NCBI GenBank assembly: GCA_024409055.1
Contig: JAKSUL010000012.1
Span: 1-35,631, forward strand
Direction: 5' to 3'
Origin: Bacilli bacterium
Lineage (GTDB): Bacteria > Bacillota_I > Bacilli_A > RFN20 > CAG-826
Length of the DNA stretch: 35,631 nt
The notes under the pieces were generated by a model. That model was not told the DNA's origin and made no database searches. It worked only from the letters and a program-made list of their open reading frames with translations. This document shows, one piece after another, positions 30,708 through 35,631 of this stretch. Position numbers and translations under genes: made by a program. How positions within the stretch are numbered: the stretch's first letter is position 1; each line of letters starts with the position of its first letter.

Positions 30708-32686
30708 GTTCCGATTGTCTTGGTGTCTGAATAGACCCCGTTGATCAATCCTGATGTTTCTAGATTTTTGACTGTGGTGCTAGCGCCGGCATATCCGATG
30801 CATCCGCCGATAGAAGCGATGCCCTCGATATCCCCGGTATTGGATAAATTGGTGGCAACACTGCTATCGGTCAAATGGCCGATGACGCCTCCGGCGGATT
30901 CGCCGGTAAGCAAAACCTTTCCGGAATTGGAACAGTGGTCGACAATCGAATTCAAGCAATGTCCGACGCATCCTCCCGAATAGCTCAGCGAAGTGATGGT
31001 TCCGGCATTGGAGGAATTTTTGACGTAATTGTTTTCCGATCCAGCCGCGCCATATAGATATCCGACAAGCCCTCCGGCCTTGGATGTGGTGGCGTTAATG
31101 GAGCCGTTATTCACGCAATTATCCATGCGTCCTTGATTAAGATATCCGACTAAGCCCGCGACTTCGACTTCGCCGCTTACGGAACCGTAGTTGACGGAGT
31201 TTTTGATGTCTTGGGTGATGTATCCGGCGATACCGCCAATTTGATTGACGCCTTTTACGTTACCGTAATTTTTGCAACCATCCACTAATGTTCCGGTGCT
31301 ATAAGCGGATCCGATAACGCCGCCATTGAATTTTTCGGTGGTTTCGAAGTCTCCATAGTTGGAGCATTCGCTGACTAGACCCGGCTTTACGTGTCCGACG
31401 ATGCCTCCACAATAAGTGGAAGTCGAGTTAAAATAGCCGAAGTTATTGCACTGCAAGATGTTGGAAGAGGCGTTATTGATCGTACCGACGATGCCGCCGA
31501 CGCTAGTGGTCGAGACATCGAATCTTCCGAAGTTATTGCAGTTGGTGATGGTGAACGTTTTGGAGTTTCCTTCTCCTAATATTCCGCCGGTGCTGGGGTT
31601 AACGGCCTCAAAGGGGGCGAAATTATTGGAGTTAGTTATAGAAGTGCTATTGGCCGCCAAAGTTCCGACGATGCCGCCTACGGCCGTTTGAGTCGCGGAT
31701 GCTTGGACTTTGCCGAAGTTATCGCAGTCGGTGATCGTGGCGCTATTGGCGCCGACGATGCCACCTATTCCACCGTAATCAGCGGTGATTTCCGCGAAAT
31801 TCACGCAGTTTGAGATGGCGCCTTTATTGACGCTACAAATCGCGCCTAGATATTGGGAGTTGCTGACGTTTCCGGTGCAATGGGCTTTTCCAAACGTCTT
31901 GCAGTTTTCTATTTTGGTGGTGTCTTTGTTGGCACAGCTTAGAAGAATGCCAACCCTGGATTTGGCGGTGACATTTCCTTCAACGTTAAGGTTCTTGATC
32001 GTTCCGCTATCGTTCAAGGCGCCGAATAAGCCATAGCTGATTCCGTCTGGTTTATTGATGGATAAGCCCCTAATCAAGTGGTTATCTCCGTCGAAATTGG
32101 CGGTGAAGGGCTTATTGTAGTTGGCCGCGAAATTGGAAGCGATCGGAGTCCATTCGATACCGTTGAGGTTGATGTTTTTCGTCACCTTGAAGTATTTGCC
32201 GTTATAAGGGTCGGCCGAACCGGCGGTCCTATCGGTGGTCTCTTTTTTGGCCAATAGAGCTAAATCGCTCGCCGATTGGATGAGGTAGGGGGACGTCTTT
32301 AGGCCAAGACCGCTAAAGGAAGAGGATATCGAGCCATCCCAAACACTTTCTTCTGAATAGATGACGTCGATCGTTCTGTCTCCTGTCACATATCCTTCTA
32401 CATATGGAACGTTCGGGGTTAATCCTTCGACGGTCGGAGGAATGACGAAATAAGACGAATCGGCGTCCATCTTATCGATATATGGTTCCGCGACTTTCGT
32501 GCCTGTTTGATCGAGATAATTGATGGTCAATTGGCATTCAAGATTTTCTTCGGCGTTAAAAGCCTTCTTCGTTCTATAAACCTTATATTCAGCTAAGGAA
32601 TCTACGGTTTTTTCTTCAACCGCATTAGAGGAACAACCGCCTAACATAAGGGGCAAGGCGATAACTAAAAGCAATTTCTTATTCAT
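30689..32686 (-). CDS. Surface lipoprotein with MucBP-like domain and GLUG-type repeats
   Basis: A 665-residue lipoprotein: lipobox LGGC (Cys 18), a MucBP-like domain (about 51-111; LTINYLDQTGTKVAEPY then VIPPTVEGLTPNVPYVEGYV and IDVIYS), a segment of about 85 residues (SPYLIQSASDLALLAK ... FDGDNHLIRGLSI) that precedes GLUG repeats in many proteins, then about 16 turns built on NC.N.G.....GGIVG to residue 650. These repeats form a right-handed beta-helix stalk. A role in binding mucin, glycan or another cell is inferred; no enzyme motif is seen. It overlaps the preceding lipoprotein gene by 8 bases (ATGAATAA) and ends the three-gene lipoprotein operon. Confidence 0.8.
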   Translation of the reverse strand: MNKKLLLVIALPLMLGGCSSNAVEEKTVDSLAEYKVYRTKKAFNAEENLECQLTINYLDQTGTKVAEPYIDKMDADSSYFVIPPTVEGLTPNVPYVEGYVTGDRTIDVIYSEESVWDGSISSSFSGLGLKTSPYLIQSASDLALLAKKETTDRTAGSADPYNGKYFKVTKNINLNGIEWTPIASNFAANYNKPFTANFDGDNHLIRGLSINKPDGISYGLFGALNDSGTIKNLNVEGNVTAKSRVGILLSCANKDTTKIENCKTFGKAHCTGNVSNSQYLGAICSVNKGAISNCVNFAEITADYGGIGGIVGANSATITDCDNFGKVQASATQTAVGGIVGTLAANSTSITNSNNFAPFEAVNPSTGGILGEGNSKTFTITNCNNFGRFDVSTTSVGGIVGTINNASSNILQCNNFGYFNSTSTYCGGIVGHVKPGLVSECSNYGDFETTEKFNGGVIGSAYSTGTLVDGCKNYGNVKGVNQIGGIAGYITQDIKNSVNYGSVSGEVEVAGLVGYLNQGRMDNCVNNGSINATTSKAGGLVGYLYGAAGSENNYVKNSSNAGTITSLSYSGGCVGHCLNSIVDHCSNSGKVLLTGESAGGVIGHLTDSSVATNLSNTGDIEGIASIGGCIGYAGASTTVKNLETSGLINGVYSDTKTIGTDKHIL

Positions 32687-33821
32687 GGTATGGGTTCCTC
32701 GCTAAAGTTCCGTCTTTGTTGATGAGAGGGTGATTGGAGCAATCAAGATATTCCTCGCAATCGAATCCGTGGTAGAAGTCCCAGTAGTTCTTATAGGCGT
32801 TCACGCAGTTCCTGAAGCTTGGGCAGATGACGAAGGATTTCTCTTCTCCTTCCTCCCAGTTCCAAATGTCATAGGAAACATAGAAATCAACGCGGTATCC
32901 GGTGATGCCGTCTTTATTGAAATAATCGTATTTGACGACTTCGGATTCGACGTTAGAACCAACTAAAGAAGAGTCGATGAAAGTCTTGTCGCTATCGGCT
33001 AATTTGGCCCAGGAGAAACCGCTGACGTTGATCATCAAATCGATGGTGTGGTTAACGGAAAGCCCTTTGGTGTTGGCGTATTTTGTCGGAGTGAGGAGAA
33101 TCTCGGCATTATCTTTTAATCCTTCTTCCCTCATCGTGTATGAATTGTCGACTATGAAGTGGTCATCGACGATCGTGTAGACGTGAAGCGAATCCTCCTC
33201 TAACTCGATGAACCAATTGGAAGTGGCGTCATATTCTTCGCGACCGACATTGGTGCAGGTGATGGAGATGTCACTTGGCTTAGCGATATAGGATTCGTGA
33301 CAAGAAATCACGACGTCTTCGCTTGGCATTTCGAAAGACAAGCCTTCGATTCGAGAAGAATTTACCTCGAAATAATCAAGGGCGTATCCATAGGTAGGAT
33401 AGTAATCAAGGGTGATTGTATCGCCTTTATGGGCCTCTTCGACGTCAGCGAAGAAATCGACGTGTTCGTTATAAAGGCAGGTGATTGAGTGAAGGACTTC
33501 GCCCCCTTCTTTGATGATCGCGGAAACGGTGACGTCATATCCCGGCATCTTGAATTGGTTGCCTTCGATCTTCGCGTCATTGAGGGTGAAATAATCGAAT
33601 TCATAGTTTTCTTCGACTTCGATCGAAAGGGAAACTGTCTCTCCTTCGCTTGCCTGCGATACATTAGAAGAGATAATCGCGTGTTCGACTTGATTGACGG
33701 TAATGGTGAATTTAGCCTGGCTGACTTGGCTCGTCGTAGAAGACGAGGAAGCGCCTCCTCCACAGGAGGAAAGACCGAGCAAAGCTAACCCGATGAGAGC
33801 GGTGGACAAATAACGTTTCAT
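32679..33821 (-). CDS. Surface lipoprotein with two InlB-like repeats and a beta-sandwich
   Basis: A 380-residue lipoprotein: lipobox LSSC (Cys 20), a Ser/Thr linker, two copies of a divergent InlB B-repeat-like unit (about 37-104 and 109-177; HAIISSN..QASEGETVSLSIEVE..YEFDYFTLN...IEG..F.MP..DV.VSA, repeated as EEAHKGDTITLDYYPTYGYALDYFEVN), and a C-terminal region of about 190 residues with strands such as NWFIELEEDSLHVYTIVDD, NAEILLTP and IDLMINVSGFSW. The latter resembles a DOMON/CBM9 sandwich; that reading is tentative. No catalytic motif is visible. It begins two bases from the end of the metallophosphoesterase gene, with AGGAGGGC upstream, and overlaps the next lipoprotein gene. Confidence 0.75.
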   Translation of the reverse strand: MKRYLSTALIGLALLGLSSCGGGASSSSTTSQVSQAKFTITVNQVEHAIISSNVSQASEGETVSLSIEVEENYEFDYFTLNDAKIEGNQFKMPGYDVTVSAIIKEGGEVLHSITCLYNEHVDFFADVEEAHKGDTITLDYYPTYGYALDYFEVNSSRIEGLSFEMPSEDVVISCHESYIAKPSDISITCTNVGREEYDATSNWFIELEEDSLHVYTIVDDHFIVDNSYTMREEGLKDNAEILLTPTKYANTKGLSVNHTIDLMINVSGFSWAKLADSDKTFIDSSLVGSNVESEVVKYDYFNKDGITGYRVDFYVSYDIWNWEEGEEKSFVICPSFRNCVNAYKNYWDFYHGFDCEEYLDCSNHPLINKDGTLARNPYHE

Positions 33822-33822
33822 A

Positions 33823-35610
33823 TTACATGCCCTCCTTTAGCGATCCGTCTTGATTGTAGTAATCGGAAGAGAGGATGTCGGTATAGCCCTTGAATGAATA
33901 GGCAACGTGGTTTTGGATGTTGAAAGACTTCTGAGAATAGGTGGAGTAATAGTCTTGGTAGACGACCTGCTCCTTTTCATCGAAGGTGAATAGACCCAAA
34001 AGGGATTCTAGGCCATCGTTAAGGATTATTCCTTGGCCGTTGATCAAGAAGTCCATGATGACGTTTCCATTATCGCCGATAGATTCGTGATAGACGATAT
34101 CATCGGTCGTGAGGTGTCCGCTGAAAGTCATGAACATGTTCTTGTGCTTTTTGACGAATTTTTCATAGACGTCGCTGGCGTCGTTGATGGTGATGCCGGG
34201 CGTATTGACCCATCCATAAGATGTCGCGCAGGCGGTGTCACCCTTTGTGGTGATGGTGCCGAATGGGTTAACCATGTTGTGCGTAAGCAAAACAATCCTT
34301 CTGTCCGGATAGCTTTCGGCGACTTCATTGGCCCAGTCGATAACGTAATCTTCGGGACCGAAATCCATGGTTATGAACAAGTATTTGACACCGGCCACTT
34401 CGCTCAAATAGTAAGAGTTCTGAAGCTGCGTCGGGTCTAATGATCCTCCCCAATAGGACCTCGTGTTGTAATTAGAAATCGGGAAATATTCGTTGAAATA
34501 GGAAAGGGAGTGGTCTTTGCTGCAAACGGTGTAGTCGTAGTCGTGGTTTCCTGGGGTGACTATTTGCTTAACTTTGCTGTTTAGCCCATTAAAAATGCTG
34601 GAAACGTAGGTCCATTCGGCTTTCTTTTGCTTATCGCTGGTGCTGACCTGCATGTTCGAGAGGTCTCCGACGCACATAGTCATATCGATCTTCATTCTGT
34701 TGACGTTGGCGTTCAAGAAGTCTCTTGTCGTGTCTAAAGCCCCGGTCATATCGCCATAGTGGTCGTGATAAGTGACGACCATCTGGGGGTCTGGGATAAC
34801 CGCGAATGTGTAGTCTTTGGTTGGGTATAAGTCCTGGCGGTAGAAGTAGTCTAAGGTGACCTTCTTCATGTTTTGCTTATAAATGGACTTATCTAGCAAT
34901 TCGTCTTGCCCGTTTTGAAGAGAATAAGAGAAGGCTAAATCGGTGCCTCTAGTCTCGTAGGAGATGTCTTTTTTGGTAGTGTCGGCGAAGTCGAGTTTGA
35001 TGGCTTTATCATCAAGGGCGCTCTTATAGCCGTAGACCTCTTTGATCTCGCCCTTAAATGCGCATTTATTCCTGACTTGGGCGACCGCGTCGCTACCGAT
35101 CTGATGGAATCCGATCGAAGGGACGTTAGGCAAATCGACGGAATATGTTTTCGCGAGTTCCCCATTAAGGTAGATCCTCGCTTCTTTTTTGACTGGATCC
35201 CTAACAAAAGAAAGGAAAGTCCACTGGTTTGTCCTCAAATCGACTTCGTCGAGAATCATCATGTATTCCCCGCCGTTCCAGTCGATTCTGAGGTTTCCGT
35301 TCTCATTGACGGACATCGAGATGAATCCTTGCATCGTCGCGTCTTCGTTGGTGAATAAATTGCCGACGAATCCACGGACGTTTGTCGGGATCTTCACCAA
35401 GGCTTCGATGGTGTTGGGGGTGAATAGCATCATCTTTTTCACCCTGTATGCGAAAAGGTTGGATGAAAAATCGATGCCGTGGCCATTGAAGATGCTTTCT
35501 TCGATTGGGGCGCCTTCAGCCTCCATTCCACTATAAGGAAGGGAAGTGGGAGCACAGGAAAAGAGCAAGGAGGAAACTAAAGGAAGAAGCATCAAGTGTT
35601 TGCGTTTCAT
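33823..35610 (-). CDS. LamG-metallophosphoesterase surface lipoprotein
   Basis: A 595-residue lipoprotein: lipobox LFSC (Cys 19), a LamG/concanavalin-like domain (about 40-210; TPNTIEALVKIP, QWTFLSFVRD, RIYLNGELAKTY, FKGEIKEVYGYKSAL), then a calcineurin-type metallophosphoesterase (about 265-515). Metal-binding motifs are IPDPQ (D274; Gln replaces the usual His), VGDLSN (GD 315-316), PGNHDYD (GNHD 354-357), LTHNM and SGHLTTDD. The D-x-Q form occurs in secreted phosphoesterases of this type, so activity is plausible; the substrate (phosphodiester, nucleotide or glycan phosphate) is unknown. It has AAAGGAGG upstream. It is the first visible gene of a three-lipoprotein operon; the promoter lies beyond the right edge. 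Confidence 0.85.
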   Translation of the reverse strand: MKRKHLMLLPLVSSLLFSCAPTSLPYSGMEAEGAPIEESIFNGHGIDFSSNLFAYRVKKMMLFTPNTIEALVKIPTNVRGFVGNLFTNEDATMQGFISMSVNENGNLRIDWNGGEYMMILDEVDLRTNQWTFLSFVRDPVKKEARIYLNGELAKTYSVDLPNVPSIGFHQIGSDAVAQVRNKCAFKGEIKEVYGYKSALDDKAIKLDFADTTKKDISYETRGTDLAFSYSLQNGQDELLDKSIYKQNMKKVTLDYFYRQDLYPTKDYTFAVIPDPQMVVTYHDHYGDMTGALDTTRDFLNANVNRMKIDMTMCVGDLSNMQVSTSDKQKKAEWTYVSSIFNGLNSKVKQIVTPGNHDYDYTVCSKDHSLSYFNEYFPISNYNTRSYWGGSLDPTQLQNSYYLSEVAGVKYLFITMDFGPEDYVIDWANEVAESYPDRRIVLLTHNMVNPFGTITTKGDTACATSYGWVNTPGITINDASDVYEKFVKKHKNMFMTFSGHLTTDDIVYHESIGDNGNVIMDFLINGQGIILNDGLESLLGLFTFDEKEQVVYQDYYSTYSQKSFNIQNHVAYSFKGYTDILSSDYYNQDGSLKEGM

Positions 35611-35631
35611 GATTACTTTCCTCCTTTTAGG

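Noticed and set aside
30689-32686. Possible CRISPR or DNA-level tandem repeat in the region coding GGIVG-type repeats
   Set aside because: The periodicity is at protein level (GLUG-like units) with varied DNA sequence and one continuous reading frame.
1-35631. UGA-as-tryptophan code of Mollicutes
   Set aside because: Trp residues in conserved positions are encoded by TGG, and several genes end in TGA with normal lengths.

Overview
The window looks like chromosome from an uncultured, low-to-moderate GC member of the Bacilli/Mollicutes-related Firmicutes, probably gut-associated. Reasons: an ezrA - cysteine desulfurase - thiI block as in Bacillus, an infC-rpmI-rplT operon with a leader attenuator, monoderm-type lipoproteins with no outer-membrane genes, an ECF-type BioY, and short intergenic gaps with strong hairpin terminators. 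UGA is used as a stop (for example in the ADP-ribosyltransferase and the cytoplasmic GH43) and Trp is encoded by TGG, so the genetic code is standard. The lineage is an inference; no rRNA is present.

Left part (1-7.5 kb, minus strand): an orphan DUF4143-type ATPase, a GH130 mannoside phosphorylase, rpsD with a structured leader, then a small accessory block. That block holds an ADP-ribosyltransferase-fold protein overlapping a protein built from two copies of one unknown domain, an XRE regulator, and a Fic-like protein that has lost the catalytic and inhibitory residues and is translationally coupled to a PlsC-type acyltransferase.

Middle part (7.7-20.5 kb): ezrA, cysteine desulfurase and thiI (plus strand, ATGA overlaps). 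ATP-dependent PEP carboxykinase is followed by a six-gene operon for a biotin-dependent, sodium-pumping decarboxylase (alpha, gamma, biotin carrier, beta) together with its biotin ligase and biotin transporter. A Phd/PIN toxin-antitoxin pair follows, then infC-rpmI-rplT, where infC starts at AUC. pckA and the decarboxylase operon share a promoter and 5'-leader layout, so oxaloacetate/PEP metabolism may be co-regulated.

Right part (20.6-35.6 kb): a Gram-positive glycan-utilisation locus. One transcript carries a sugar-binding lipoprotein, two ABC permeases, a surface GH43 lipoprotein, a carbohydrate-binding lipoprotein, an ABC ATPase with an unusual coiled-coil insert, and a cytoplasmic GH43. 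A divergent AraC regulator has two 10-bp repeats 21 bp apart in front of it. A separate three-lipoprotein operon (LamG-metallophosphoesterase, InlB-like repeats, MucBP-like/GLUG repeats) runs in from the right edge and converges on araC.

No tRNA, rRNA, CRISPR array, transposase or complete prophage was seen. The most unusual items are the degenerate Fic protein coupled to PlsC, the ADP-ribosyltransferase with its duplicated-domain partner, the AUC-initiated infC preceded by an ATG-TAA minimal ORF, the coiled-coil ABC ATPase and the three-lipoprotein operon.
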